A stretch of DNA of 64,000 nt from contig JACPOQ010000043.1 of the NCBI GenBank assembly GCA_016191435.1, positions 310,001 to 374,000 on the forward strand. The letters run 5' to 3'. This DNA comes from Chloroflexota bacterium. Lineage in GTDB: Bacteria; Chloroflexota; Dehalococcoidia; Tepidiformales; Tepidiformaceae. Below the pieces are notes generated by a model. It worked only from the letters and a program-made list of their open reading frames with translations. It did no database searches and was not told the DNA's origin. Below, one piece after another: positions 1 through 8,722 of this stretch. The position numbers and the translations under genes were made by a program. Every line of letters starts with the position of its first letter. The first letter of the stretch is position 1.

Positions 1-1718
1 TGAGGGATAGGCTTCCCGGATGGCGAAATGCCGATGTACTCGGCGCGGGCGAAGAAGATCGGCCCTTGCACGGCGGCAGGCTTCGCGTCAGGGTCTCTTT
101 TGACGGCGAACAGAATGCTCGTACAGGCTGCCCCTTCGCTCATCTTGAAAGCGTCCTGTGGAAGCCGTATCACCGCCTGAATCACGCATTCGTCCATGAT
201 GTACTCACGGATGCGCCGGTCACCCTTGTTGGAAAGGATTCCCTCGGGAATCACCACCGCCAACCGTCCTCCAGGGCGAAGCAACCGGATCTGCCGTTCT
301 AGCAAAAGGACTTCGCGCTTTTGGCTCTTCCCGATTCGGCCCAACTCGTAGGCCGCAAGAATGCGGGCCTCGCTGTCGTTCGCCCCGAATGGCGGATTCG
401 TTAGGACGACATCAAACGCGCCCTCGTCAATCGTCGGGGCAGATGGGTAGAACCTCTTTCGTTCCTCGACTTTGCGCGAGACCTCTTCGAGGTCTAGGGC
501 GTTCGCCTGGTAAACCCCTGCGTGGCCATCGCCATGCAGGATCATGTTCATCTTGCAGGTACGGGCCGCGCGCTGTTCCCAGTCAATGCCGACCAGGCAC
601 TCATTCGCGAGAGCGGTAAGTAGCCGCTCCTTTTCCCGATCGGAGAAGTCTGACGCACGGATGCGCTCGCTCACGGAGTCGTAAGCGCGAATGATGAATC
701 CGCCCGAACCGCACGATGGATCGATGACGCGGTCGCCGATGGCCGGAGCGACCAAATCGACCATGAAAGTGACGACTTCGCGAGGGGTGAAGTACTGGCC
801 AAGCCCCCCGCCTCGGTAGGTGGAAGACAGGAACTCTTCGAAGGCTACCCCCTTTACGTCAAGGTCGGTCTGTCCGAGGCTCTTGTCCTCGAGGATGGCA
901 ATGATCTTGTCGATGGCTTCGGGCGGCAGAGCGATGTCGCTTTCGGTGGCGTCATCTGAAAAGACTTCGCGGTAGCGGTCTGACGAAACGGTGTCTCTCC
1001 AGAGCGTTTGGATGATCTCGACGCCTTGCTTCCGCATGTCCTTCACGGCTGAGAGCGTGAAGCGATTGTGTTCGCGTCGCCCGTCAGCGATCTCTCGCTC
1101 TTCGTACATCTTGGCGAAGAGAACCTTCGACAACTCATCGAAGGCCTTGGTTGGGTCGTAACCCTTGAGGTTGCGGATGATGTCGTGACAGCGCCGCATG
1201 AGCCTCGATAGGTCGCGGGCGCTGTCGATTGCGAACAAGGTGCGCGTCGCCTGGTCAATGAGCGACTTGCGTTCGTTCTGAGTGAGCCGTCGCCGGTTCA
1301 AGTCAGAAAGCAGGTCGCCGAGCTGGGGCAGAGCCTTAATCTGCTGTTTGCTGACCGCGTCGAAAATCTGCCATGAGCTGTTGCAAAGTGCCGCATAGGG
1401 CGCAATGTCAGGTAACAGCCGGGCGTACGAGATTACCTGTTCCCGGTCGCCCTCGGTCAGATATTCGCGGGGGTTTTTCCCGTCAATGACGATGACGGGA
1501 GTGCCATTTACGAAGACCACCACATCGGCAAAGATCGTCTTGATCTCGCGGCCCTGCTGAACCTTGATAGGGTGGTTGTACCGGATGACTACGTTACTTC
1601 GCTTTTTGCCCTCGTCGTATCCGAGGGCTGCGAGGTCGGGAACCACCACCTTCGTGAGCACGTCCTGCTCGGAGTACAGTTCCACGACCCGAACGATAGC
1701 CCGGCCATCCTCTGCGGG
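1..1718 (-). pseudogene. Type I-like restriction/N6-adenine DNA methyltransferase, 5'-truncated and open at left edge
   Basis: The minus strand is open without a stop from 1718 to the window edge. It reads as an HSDR_N-type nuclease domain followed by an N6-adenine methyltransferase (HsdM-like) domain. Visible motifs: the D-x-K end of a PD-(D/E)xK site (DGK at 1476-1484, preceded by FADVVVF), SAM-binding motif I DPSCGSGGF (696-722) and catalytic NPPF (387-398). Upstream the frame is closed at once by TAA at 1719-1721. The only near start is a GTG at 1685 with no Shine-Dalgarno sequence, and the reading frame looks coding right up to the stop, so the N-terminus appears lost. Base composition is lower-GC than its neighbours (line 541-600 is 60% G+C). 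It probably came by horizontal transfer. Whether the C-terminal part is intact lies outside the window. Confidence 0.75.
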
Positions 1719-1783
1719 TTACATGTGTCAAGGGGATAGACCCCGGCTCAGGGGGCTGAGGGACGGGATGATCTTCGAGTGTG

Positions 1784-2533
1784 TCACGCGGCGAGGGCGT
1801 TGAACCTGGCCTGTGTCTTGCGGTGCAGCGGCTTCGATTCCTCGGCGTCGCGGAGCACGTCGGTGGCATAGAGCGCCTCCATATCGTACTCGTGGAGCCG
1901 CGCGGCGACGGGCACTTCGAACATCTGGCGGCCATCGCTCACCGCGATGGTGCCCGGCACGCGCTGCAGGTAGATGAACGAGTCCTCGCGCTTGCATTCG
2001 TTGAGCATCACGCAGAAGCGGTGGCCGCCGAGGTGCGCGATGAAGTCGGACGTGCGGGTGAAGCGCTTGAGGACATCGGCGAGGCCGCGGACGGCGCGGT
2101 CGGCGAACTCATCGCCGCGGCGTTCGCGGACCTCATCGATGGTATCGAGGGAGAGGATGACGAGGACGAAGGGCACCTCGATGGTGCGGGCGCGGGGCAT
2201 CTCGCGGCGCAACTCCGAAAGAAGATAGTTGCGGTTGGGCAGCCCTTCGAGGTCGCTGATGTAGGCGGAGCCGTGGAGGCGGCTCATGGCGCGGCGCCAG
2301 CGGCGGTGGCCCATGTAGCGAAGGAGCAGGAGCTGGGCGTTCACGGCGAAGAACAGCAGCGTGAAGGCGGCGACCGCAAAGATGTTCGAAAAGGTGGGGT
2401 CGCCGGCCACGCGGGCACCCTGGATGAGGATGAGCGCGGCCCAGAGGCCCATGATCGCGAGGCGCACCAAAAGCTTCTTGCGATTTGGCGGCGGCGCCGC
2501 GTCGCCCGGATCGGTTTGAACCTGTGCGTCCAT
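1784..2533 (-). CDS. Membrane GGDEF-like protein, degenerate active site, intact I-site
   Basis: 249 residues. Two transmembrane segments (about 21-42 and 50-72) are followed by a GGDEF-fold domain from about residue 90 (DLEGLPNR start motif). The signature is GGHRF (169-173) instead of GG(D/E)EF, so the metal/GTP-binding acid is missing and cyclase activity is unlikely. The inhibitory-site motif RxxD (RTSD, 160-163) sits exactly five residues before it. In the GGDEF family this combination often marks a cyclic-di-GMP receptor; here that is an inference. It is the last gene of a three-gene minus-strand group, 45 bases after the HDOD gene. Confidence 0.8.
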   Translation of the reverse strand: MDAQVQTDPGDAAPPPNRKKLLVRLAIMGLWAALILIQGARVAGDPTFSNIFAVAAFTLLFFAVNAQLLLLRYMGHRRWRRAMSRLHGSAYISDLEGLPNRNYLLSELRREMPRARTIEVPFVLVILSLDTIDEVRERRGDEFADRAVRGLADVLKRFTRTSDFIAHLGGHRFCVMLNECKREDSFIYLQRVPGTIAVSDGRQMFEVPVAARLHEYDMEALYATDVLRDAEESKPLHRKTQARFNALAA

Positions 2534-2578
2534 GTCTTACTCCCCTGCAAAGAGAATCGGCATGCGGGCGGGCGCCAA

Positions 2579-3538
2579 TCAGGCCACGTTGCGTACGATT
2601 TCGGGGCCATCGTCGCCGGCGGCCTTCTCGCCGGTGTGGTACCAGCGGGGCGCGCGGGCGGTGACGTGGAGGAGGAAGGCGCGCGCCTTCTCCTCGATAG
2701 TGACCATGCCGCCATGCACCTTGCGGATGGCATCCTCCGCGCGCGGGGGCAGGGCTTCGATAGCCTTGCGGGAGGCGTCGGCGGTGTAATCGAAGCCGCA
2801 GGCGAGGCCTTCGCGGTTGCAGGCCAGGTTCGCGACAGCGACGACGTCGTCCAGCGTCTCGATGGTGCTGACCGGTTTCGTGGGATGATGCGAGCGGACG
2901 GCGCTGGCCAGCTGGTCGGGGAACTTCCAGCGCTCGGCGAGGCGGCCGCCGACCTGCTGGTGCGTGACGCCAAAGACGGCGTATTCGGCGTCGCGGTAGC
3001 GCATGCCCTCGTGCTGCACGAGGTCCAGGACTTCGGCGAAGCGTTCGGGTTCGGTGAGCATCATCGCGAGCTTGCCAACGTCGTGGATGACGCCAGCCGT
3101 GAACGCGTCTTCGGGGCGGGCGGCGCGGGTTTCGCGGGCGATGGTCTCGGCGACGAGGCCAACGCAAACGCTGTGCGCCCAGAAGAGGTCCCTCTGAAAG
3201 CCGCCACCGTCCGGGACGCTCATCGCATCGATAATGCCGGACGTGATGGCGACGGAGCGCACCGTGCGCATGCCGAGCAGGATGACGGCTTCGCGTACGT
3301 TGCTAATGCGGCGCGCGTAGCCGTAGTACGCGGAGTTCGAAAGGCGCAGCAGCCGCGCGGTGAGCGCCTGGTCGGAGCTGAGCACGGTGGCGAGGTCCAT
3401 TGCCGCCGAGCGCTCGTCCTCGGCAAGTTGGATGGCCTTTGCCGCGACAGCGCGCAGCGGCGTCACTTCCTGAGTACGGTTGACGATCGAGCGGAGGCGG
3501 TTGCGTGCCTCGAAGTTGACGGGCAGGTCGTCACTCAT
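2579..3538 (-). CDS. HDOD-domain signalling protein
   Basis: 319 residues starting MSDDLPVN. The ATG at 3538 overlaps the stop of the upstream PAS-GGDEF gene by four bases (ATGA), so the two are translationally coupled. A longer in-frame extension upstream lies inside that neighbour and was rejected. The HDOD fold spans about residues 15-215, with the typical LxxLxNSAYYG and AVILLGMRTVRSVA stretches and an IHDVGKL segment. HDOD proteins usually act as non-enzymatic modules in two-component and cyclic-di-GMP signalling. The context with one active-looking and one degenerate GGDEF protein supports that role. Confidence 0.85.
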   Translation of the reverse strand: MSDDLPVNFEARNRLRSIVNRTQEVTPLRAVAAKAIQLAEDERSAAMDLATVLSSDQALTARLLRLSNSAYYGYARRISNVREAVILLGMRTVRSVAITSGIIDAMSVPDGGGFQRDLFWAHSVCVGLVAETIARETRAARPEDAFTAGVIHDVGKLAMMLTEPERFAEVLDLVQHEGMRYRDAEYAVFGVTHQQVGGRLAERWKFPDQLASAVRSHHPTKPVSTIETLDDVVAVANLACNREGLACGFDYTADASRKAIEALPPRAEDAIRKVHGGMVTIEEKARAFLLHVTARAPRWYHTGEKAAGDDGPEIVRNVA

Positions 3539-4512
3539 GCGGCGCTCTTTTCCTGCAGCGCGTCGTCCGCGACGACCATGTTGCGGCCGTGGCGCTTCGC
3601 GAGCAGCAGCCGGTCGTCGGCGACGCGGATCGCCTCCTGGAGGCTGTCGGCGCACGTAGGGACGGCGGCTACACCGGCGGAGATGGTGACGTTGATGTGG
3701 ACTTCGTTGCCGACCTGCACGCGGGCATCGCCGATGGCGACGCGGACGCGTTCGGCGAACGCGGCGACGGATTCGAGGTCGGCATCGGGGAGGAAGGAGA
3801 TGAACTCCTCGCCACCGAAACGGCCGATGATGTCGTCCTGGCGGGCGGCGCTTTTGAGCACGTCGGCCAGCGATGCGAGCACCTCGTCGCCGACGAGGTG
3901 GCCGTAGGAGTCGTTCACGCTCTTGAAGTGGTCCAGGTCGAACAGCGCGACGCCGAAGGGCGCGCCATTGAGGCCGCTGGCCAGCAGTGCGGCTTCGGCG
4001 GCTTCGATGGCGCTGCCGCGATAGAGCATCCCCGTCAGCTGGTCGTGCTGGGCGACGTGGTTGAGCGTACGCACGAGGTCGTTCAGACGGCGGTTGTTGT
4101 CGCGCAGGGCGCTTTCGATCGCGCGCATCTTGCTGTGGTCGCGGATGTAGATGACGGAGCCCGTCTCGCTGCCGTAACGGTCCCGGATGAGGGCGGCGGA
4201 AAAGGCGGCGATGAAGGGCGGGCCGTCCTTGCGCGCGGCGAGCACTTCGAGGTTTACGACGCGCGAGTCGCGTTCGAGCTGGCTGCGAAAGTGGCCGTAG
4301 CCATCGGGCGTGGCGAACAGCCGGCGGACGGATTGGCGCATGACTTCGATGGGGGAAAACCCGAACATCAGCTCGCTGGAGCCGGTGTACAGCAGCACGT
4401 CATCGGCGCGGTCGGTAGCGATCACGCCGTCGGGGCAGGCGAACAGCATCAACTGCAGCGAGTCCGCATCGGATAGCAGCGCGATGAAGTCCGGTGTGCC
4501 GGCCAAAGTCAC
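3535..4512 (-). CDS. PAS-GGDEF diguanylate cyclase
   Basis: 325 residues from the GTG at 4512; an in-frame ATG at 4596 would add 28 residues, and a TTG at 4506 also follows an AGGGA. A PAS domain (about 15-125) is followed by a helical linker and a GGDEF domain (about 155-310). The active-site signature GGEEF is at 233-237, with the product-inhibition motif RxxD (RQDD, 224-227) five residues before it, so an active, feedback-inhibited cyclase making cyclic-di-GMP from two GTP is expected. No membrane segment is seen; PAS probably senses a cytosolic ligand or redox state. First gene of the c-di-GMP trio. Confidence 0.85.
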   Translation of the reverse strand: MTLAGTPDFIALLSDADSLQLMLFACPDGVIATDRADDVLLYTGSSELMFGFSPIEVMRQSVRRLFATPDGYGHFRSQLERDSRVVNLEVLAARKDGPPFIAAFSAALIRDRYGSETGSVIYIRDHSKMRAIESALRDNNRRLNDLVRTLNHVAQHDQLTGMLYRGSAIEAAEAALLASGLNGAPFGVALFDLDHFKSVNDSYGHLVGDEVLASLADVLKSAARQDDIIGRFGGEEFISFLPDADLESVAAFAERVRVAIGDARVQVGNEVHINVTISAGVAAVPTCADSLQEAIRVADDRLLLAKRHGRNMVVADDALQEKSAA

Positions 4513-4725
4513 GTCCCTGCGTGCTGGATACGCTAGATATCGGGAGAGAAGGACGCGCCGTGAAGTGGACAAATGAGGGGAATGGGAAGCTCGCATGCGA
4601 GAGAACACCGTCCCGGATGGGACTGGAAGTTCGGGGACGGCGGCGGCGAGCGTTAGGCTGTTCCCTGATTCGCTGATGAGGCCGCGCGAGGCATACTGCT
4701 GTGCGGCGGGGTTTCGAGGTTGGAG

Positions 4726-4917
4726 ATGACTCGAAGCCACCAGGTTCACCCACCCTGCCCGCTCTGCGGCCGCGTGACGCGCGTCCATAGCCGGCTGGTC
4801 GTCCGGGATATCGAGTGTCCAGGACGGTCCGAGCCGAGCTCGTTCGTGACGGTCATTTGCCGCGATTGCGCATTCGCGATGGCGCTTCGCTCGCAGGCTG
4901 TGACGGCGTTGTCGTAG
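4726..4917 (+). CDS. Small zinc-ribbon-like protein
   Basis: 63 residues from ATG 4726, with a GAGG about six bases upstream (4716-4719). Two CxxC knuckles, CPLCGR near the N-terminus and CRDC near residue 47, separated by about 34 residues, are the layout of a zinc ribbon. It fills the gap between the divergently transcribed cyclase gene and glgC. No family is recognised. The CxxC pairing argues for a real gene, but the length and lack of homology evidence keep confidence modest. Confidence 0.4.
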   Translation: MTRSHQVHPPCPLCGRVTRVHSRLVVRDIECPGRSEPSSFVTVICRDCAFAMALRSQAVTALS

Positions 4918-4988
4918 GCACACGGCAGTTCCGTTACAGAGCATGCGCGGCGCCGGAATGCCGCGGTACAAGCGATAGGCCGCCCGCG

Positions 4989-4994
4989 TACAAT
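4989..4994 (+). promoter_or_regulatory. -10 element of glgC promoter (candidate)
   Basis: TACAAT matches five of six consensus -10 bases and lies 27 bases before the glgC ATG. The region at -35 is poor, so the call rests on the -10 alone. Confidence 0.3.
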
Positions 4995-5021
4995 TCGGGA
5001 GAAGTACGCCGGGGGGCGGTC

Positions 5022-6311
5022 ATGCAGAATGTCCTCGCGATGATCCTGGCGGGCGGCCAGGGGGATCGGCTCTCGATCCTGTCGGAGCAGCGCGCCAAGC
5101 CGGCCGTCGTGTTCGGGGGCCACTACCGGATCATCGATTTCGCGCTCAGCAATTGCGCGAACAGCGGCATCAGCAAGGTGGCGGTACTGACGCAGTACCG
5201 GCCCCGCTCACTGGTGAACCACATCGGGGCCGGCCGCCCATGGGGCTTCGATACGCTGGAGGGGGGGATCCAGATATTGCAGCCGTATCTCGGCCGGGCG
5301 GACATGGACTGGTACCAGGGCACCGCCGACGCGGTCTACCAGAACCTCTACGTGATCGAGGAATCGCGGGCCCGCGAGGTCGTCATCCTCGCCGGCGACC
5401 ACATCTACCTGACTTCCTACCGGAACATGGTGGCATACCACCGCAGCCAGGGCGCGGACGCGACGGTGGCCGTGTATTCGGTGCCGCGCGAGGAGGCGCA
5501 CCGCTTCGGCGTGCTGGACCTCGATGGCGGCGGCCGCATCATCGATTGGCAGGAGAAGCCGGCACACCCGCGGTCGCCGTGGGTTTCGATGGGCGTGTAC
5601 TGCTTCAACAAAGACGTGCTCGTCGAGCAGCTGCAGGCGGATGCGGACGACGGCGACGCGAGCAAGCACGACTTCGGCCGCAACATCATTCCGCGGATGT
5701 ACCAGACGCACCGCGTGTTCGGGTACCAGTACCAGGACTACTGGCGGGACGTGGGCACGGTGGAATCGTACTGGGAGGCGAACATGGACCTGCTGAAGCC
5801 CAACGCTCCGCTGCGGCTCGATGACCCGGACGTCCGCCTGCGGACCGCCGGCGCGAGCCTGCCACCGGCGAAGTTCGGGCCGAACGCCTCGGTGTGCAAC
5901 ACGATCGTGTCGCCGGCTGCGCACATATCGGGCAGGGTGACGCGGTCGGTGATCTCGCCGGGCGTCGTCATCGAGGAAGGGGCGGAGGTGCGGGACTCGG
6001 TCATCCAGCATCGCTGCCTGATCCAGGCGGGCGCGGTGATCGACCGCTGCATCATCGACAAGGAAGTCACGGTGGGGCGCGGGGCAATGGTTGGCGAAGG
6101 AAACGCGAACATCCCCAACTTCGAGCGCCCGGACATCGTGAACGCGGGCATCAGTATCGTGGGCAAGCGGGGGACGATCCCATCGGGGCTGCGCATCGGC
6201 CGGAACGTTGTCATCGGGCCGGGGGTGCACGATGAGCTGATGGAGCGGGGACACCTCGAAAGCGGCGCCTCAATCCACCCCACGACCATGCCGCTGCACC
6301 TGTTCGTGTAA
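5022..6311 (+). CDS. glgC: Glucose-1-phosphate adenylyltransferase
   Basis: 429 residues from ATG 5022 behind a GGGGGGCGG stretch; longer upstream extensions were rejected because homology begins at MQNVLAMILAGG. It makes ADP-glucose from ATP and glucose-1-phosphate, the committed step of bacterial glycogen synthesis. The nucleotidyltransferase domain (about 1-270) has the LAGGQGDRL loop, RAKPAVVFGG and DFALSNC segments, and the C-terminal left-handed beta-helix (about 300-420) shows hexapeptide repeats. The activator/nucleotide loop reads GGQGDRL where many homologues have GGRGTRL. No other glycogen gene is adjacent; DUF2203 follows four bases later. Confidence 0.93.
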   Translation: MQNVLAMILAGGQGDRLSILSEQRAKPAVVFGGHYRIIDFALSNCANSGISKVAVLTQYRPRSLVNHIGAGRPWGFDTLEGGIQILQPYLGRADMDWYQGTADAVYQNLYVIEESRAREVVILAGDHIYLTSYRNMVAYHRSQGADATVAVYSVPREEAHRFGVLDLDGGGRIIDWQEKPAHPRSPWVSMGVYCFNKDVLVEQLQADADDGDASKHDFGRNIIPRMYQTHRVFGYQYQDYWRDVGTVESYWEANMDLLKPNAPLRLDDPDVRLRTAGASLPPAKFGPNASVCNTIVSPAAHISGRVTRSVISPGVVIEEGAEVRDSVIQHRCLIQAGAVIDRCIIDKEVTVGRGAMVGEGNANIPNFERPDIVNAGISIVGKRGTIPSGLRIGRNVVIGPGVHDELMERGHLESGASIHPTTMPLHLFV

Positions 6312-6315
6312 CCGG

Positions 6316-6714
6316 ATGGTGGTGTATTCGCTGGAGGAAGCGCGCCTGCTGCTGCCGCGGGTAGTCCCGGTGCTGGAGGCTATCCGCGACCTGATCGCCG
6401 AGCTGAAAGCGCTGAGCGCGGCCACGGCCATCGAACGGCGGGGCGCCACGGCCGATGGGTCACGCACCGAAGACCCCTGGGCCGACGCGGGCGAGGACCA
6501 CGCGCGGACGCTGAATCGCCGCCTGACGGCGGCCGCCCAGCAGCTGGACGAGTGGGGCGTGGAGCTGAAAGACCCCGAGACCGGCCTCGTGGATTTCTAC
6601 CACGAGCGCGACGGCACGCTCGTGTACCTGTGTTACCGGCTCGGCGAGCGGGACATCGAGTACTGGCACACCCTCGAGGGCGGGTTCGCGGCGCGCCAGC
6701 GTATCGAGTGCTGA
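6316..6714 (+). CDS. DUF2203 family protein
   Basis: 132 residues, starting four bases after glgC and probably cotranscribed. It has an N-terminal helical half (residues 1-80, SLEEARLLLPRVVPVL) and the DUF2203 C-terminal signature GVELKDPETGLVDFY then YLCYRLGE and YWHTLEGGFAAR. Function of the family is unknown. The TGA stop lies inside a small CTGAG repeat tract (6707-6738). Confidence 0.85.
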   Translation: MVVYSLEEARLLLPRVVPVLEAIRDLIAELKALSAATAIERRGATADGSRTEDPWADAGEDHARTLNRRLTAAAQQLDEWGVELKDPETGLVDFYHERDGTLVYLCYRLGERDIEYWHTLEGGFAARQRIEC

Positions 6715-6738
6715 GTTCTGGGTGCTGAGTCCTGAGTG
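6707..6738. repeat. Degenerate CTGAG word repeat
   Basis: Three copies of CTGAG separated by GTC-rich spacers (ctgagttctgggtgctgagt, then cctgag). It starts in the last codons of the DUF2203 gene, which uses the repeat's TGA as its stop. Confidence 0.6.
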
Positions 6739-6844
6739 ACGGCCTGGCGCTACGGCGTGGGCCGGCCGCGTCCGTCGCCGAAGGGCTCATCGCGCCAGGC
6801 GATGGGGGACTGCGGCGGGGCCGAGGCCCGGTCAGTGACAACGC

Positions 6845-7906
6845 TCAGTCGAGGGTGTGGTCGTCGAGCGAAGCGGCAGCGCCTGCGGCCCTCGGGCCGG
6901 TGCGCTTCGCCGGGATCTCGCGGGCAACCTCGCGGATGACATCGAGGACGCCGTTCTGGACGGCGTCGCGGGCGGCGCGGACGGCGCTGAAGATCGCCCG
7001 TGCGTTCGAGCGCCCGTGGGCGATGACGGTGACGCCATCGACGCCAAGCAACTGCGCCCCGCCGTACTCGGCGTAATCGAGCCGGCGCTTCACCTTACGC
7101 AACTCGGAATACAGCACGAGTCCGGCAGCGCGGTTCCAGGGGGTCAGCTCGACTGCGCGCCGCACTTCGTTGAAGAACAGGTCGGCGATGCCTTCGACGG
7201 TCTTGATGACGACGTTGCCGGTGAAGCCGTCCATTACGACGACTTCGCACATGCCGCTGCTGAGGTCTTTGCCTTCGACATTGCCGACGAAGTTGAGGCG
7301 GCCGGCGCGAAGCGCCTTGTTGACTTCGATCACGAGCTGGCTGCCCTTCGAGTCCTCCTCACCGATGGAGAGCAGCGCAACGCGTGGGCGGGCGATGGCG
7401 AACATGCGCTCCATGTAGGCGGCCCCCATGTAGGCAAACTGGGTCAGGTGGATGGGGCGGCAATCGGCGTTGGCGCCGACATCGAGGAAGATGGTGAGGC
7501 CGTCGTTCGCGGCCGGGAAAACGGTCGCGAGCGCCGGGCGGCCGATGCCCTTCACGCGCCCGAGCGTGAGGAGCGCCGCGGCCATGGTTGCGCCCGTGTT
7601 ACCGGCGGTGACGAACGCATCGGCCTGCCCGGCTTTGACCATCCGCAGCCCAACGTTGATAGAGGCGTTGGGCTTGGCGCGCACGGCCTCGGTGGGATGT
7701 TCCTCCATCTCGATCACGTCGCGCGCATCGACGATGCGGAGGCCCGGTACATCGGTGGTGCCTTCAAGCTCGCGGCGGATGGCCTCGGCCTGGCCCACGA
7801 GGATCAATTCGATGCCGAGGCCGCCGACGGCCATGAGCGCGCCCGCGACGATCTCCCCGGGCGCGCGGTCGCCACCCATCGCATCGAGCACCACGCGCGT
7901 CGTCAT
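6845..7906 (-). CDS. plsX: Phosphate acyltransferase PlsX
   Basis: 353 residues. PlsX converts acyl-ACP and phosphate to acyl-phosphate, the donor for PlsY in membrane phospholipid synthesis. The N-terminal VVLDAMGGDRAPGEIVAGA, the central FVTAGNTGATMAAALLTLGR and the FIDVGAN-like FLDVGANADCRPIHL are family hallmarks, and the length is normal. Its ATG at 7906 overlaps the TGA of the upstream methyltransferase gene by four bases, so the two are coupled. No plsY or fab genes are adjacent. Confidence 0.95.
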   Translation of the reverse strand: MTTRVVLDAMGGDRAPGEIVAGALMAVGGLGIELILVGQAEAIRRELEGTTDVPGLRIVDARDVIEMEEHPTEAVRAKPNASINVGLRMVKAGQADAFVTAGNTGATMAAALLTLGRVKGIGRPALATVFPAANDGLTIFLDVGANADCRPIHLTQFAYMGAAYMERMFAIARPRVALLSIGEEDSKGSQLVIEVNKALRAGRLNFVGNVEGKDLSSGMCEVVVMDGFTGNVVIKTVEGIADLFFNEVRRAVELTPWNRAAGLVLYSELRKVKRRLDYAEYGGAQLLGVDGVTVIAHGRSNARAIFSAVRAARDAVQNGVLDVIREVAREIPAKRTGPRAAGAAASLDDHTLD

Positions 7907-8667
7907 CCGCGCAGCCTCCGGGCAGTGATGATCATGCGCTCGCTGTCGTTAGTCAGGGGGCCGATGTCGTAGTCGCCGTAGACATCGGCGACGGCGAGGC
8001 CCGCCAGGCGCAGCAGGTACTCGGCCTCGAAGCGGTAGACGTAGCGCAGGTGGTGCTCGCTCGTGCGGCGGCGCACGACGGCATCGGCGGCGACCCATTC
8101 GTAGATGACGCGCAGCCAGCGCGACTGGGCGCCGAGGTCGTCTTCGTGGACGTGCCAGGCATCGAAGGCGTCGCCGTCTTCGCCGGCGCCGCTGAAGACG
8201 AGCTGGGGCTGGCCGTTCGTGGCCGGGTCCAGCGCCATCGCAGGCCCCGGGAGGTCCAGCGCGAGGAGGCCGTTGAAGGTCATGCAGGCGGCGAGGGCGC
8301 GCAGCGTTGCGAGCTGCTGCTCGCCATCACCGCAGTAGAGGAACACGTCAGCGGGGATCAAAACGAAGCCGTAATGGTCGGGTTCGAGGGCTACCTGGTC
8401 GGCCGTGCCCTGGAAGAAGGCGACATCGGCGCCACGCTGTTCGGCGCGGCCACGGGCCCGCGCGAGCATCGCGGGCGAAGGGTCGATCGCGGAGACGGTC
8501 GCGCCGGCGAGCGCCAGTGCGACGCTTATCCGGCCCGTGCCGGTGCCGACTTCGAGCACCGGGCGGTCGGTGCGGGCGGCGAACGCCTGCCAGAGCCCGA
8601 TATCCGCCTCGCGGTCCGCGTGAATGCGGTCGTAGAACTCGGCGTCGGTGGCGTATCCATCGGCCAT
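7903..8667 (-). CDS. Class I SAM-dependent methyltransferase
   Basis: 254 residues from ATG 8667 (MADGYATDAEFYDR). The Rossmann core has motif I VLEVGTGTGRISVALA (about 35-50), the acidic DPSPAML after strand 2, and a GFVLIPADVFLY strand 4. Its substrate is not evident; small-molecule methyltransferases of this type carry a variable C-terminal sheet, here about residues 140-250. The longer in-frame N-terminal extension is proline/serine-rich shadow sequence and was dropped. It overlaps plsX by four bases. Confidence 0.85.
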   Translation of the reverse strand: MADGYATDAEFYDRIHADREADIGLWQAFAARTDRPVLEVGTGTGRISVALALAGATVSAIDPSPAMLARARGRAEQRGADVAFFQGTADQVALEPDHYGFVLIPADVFLYCGDGEQQLATLRALAACMTFNGLLALDLPGPAMALDPATNGQPQLVFSGAGEDGDAFDAWHVHEDDLGAQSRWLRVIYEWVAADAVVRRRTSEHHLRYVYRFEAEYLLRLAGLAVADVYGDYDIGPLTNDSERMIITARRLRG

Positions 8668-8722
8668 TCGAAGGATGGTAGGGAGGGCGGCGGCGGCGGG
8701 CAAACGGGGGGCCGCGGGCGGG

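Noticed and set aside
1781..3907. 708-codon open frame on the plus strand opposite the c-di-GMP genes, and similar long antisense frames (10091-11773, 6857-7972, 23893-25092)
   Set aside because: High-GC genes leave long open antisense frames; these lack family motifs, while the opposite strand carries clear HDOD, GGDEF, GAF, PlsX and CoA-transferase domains.
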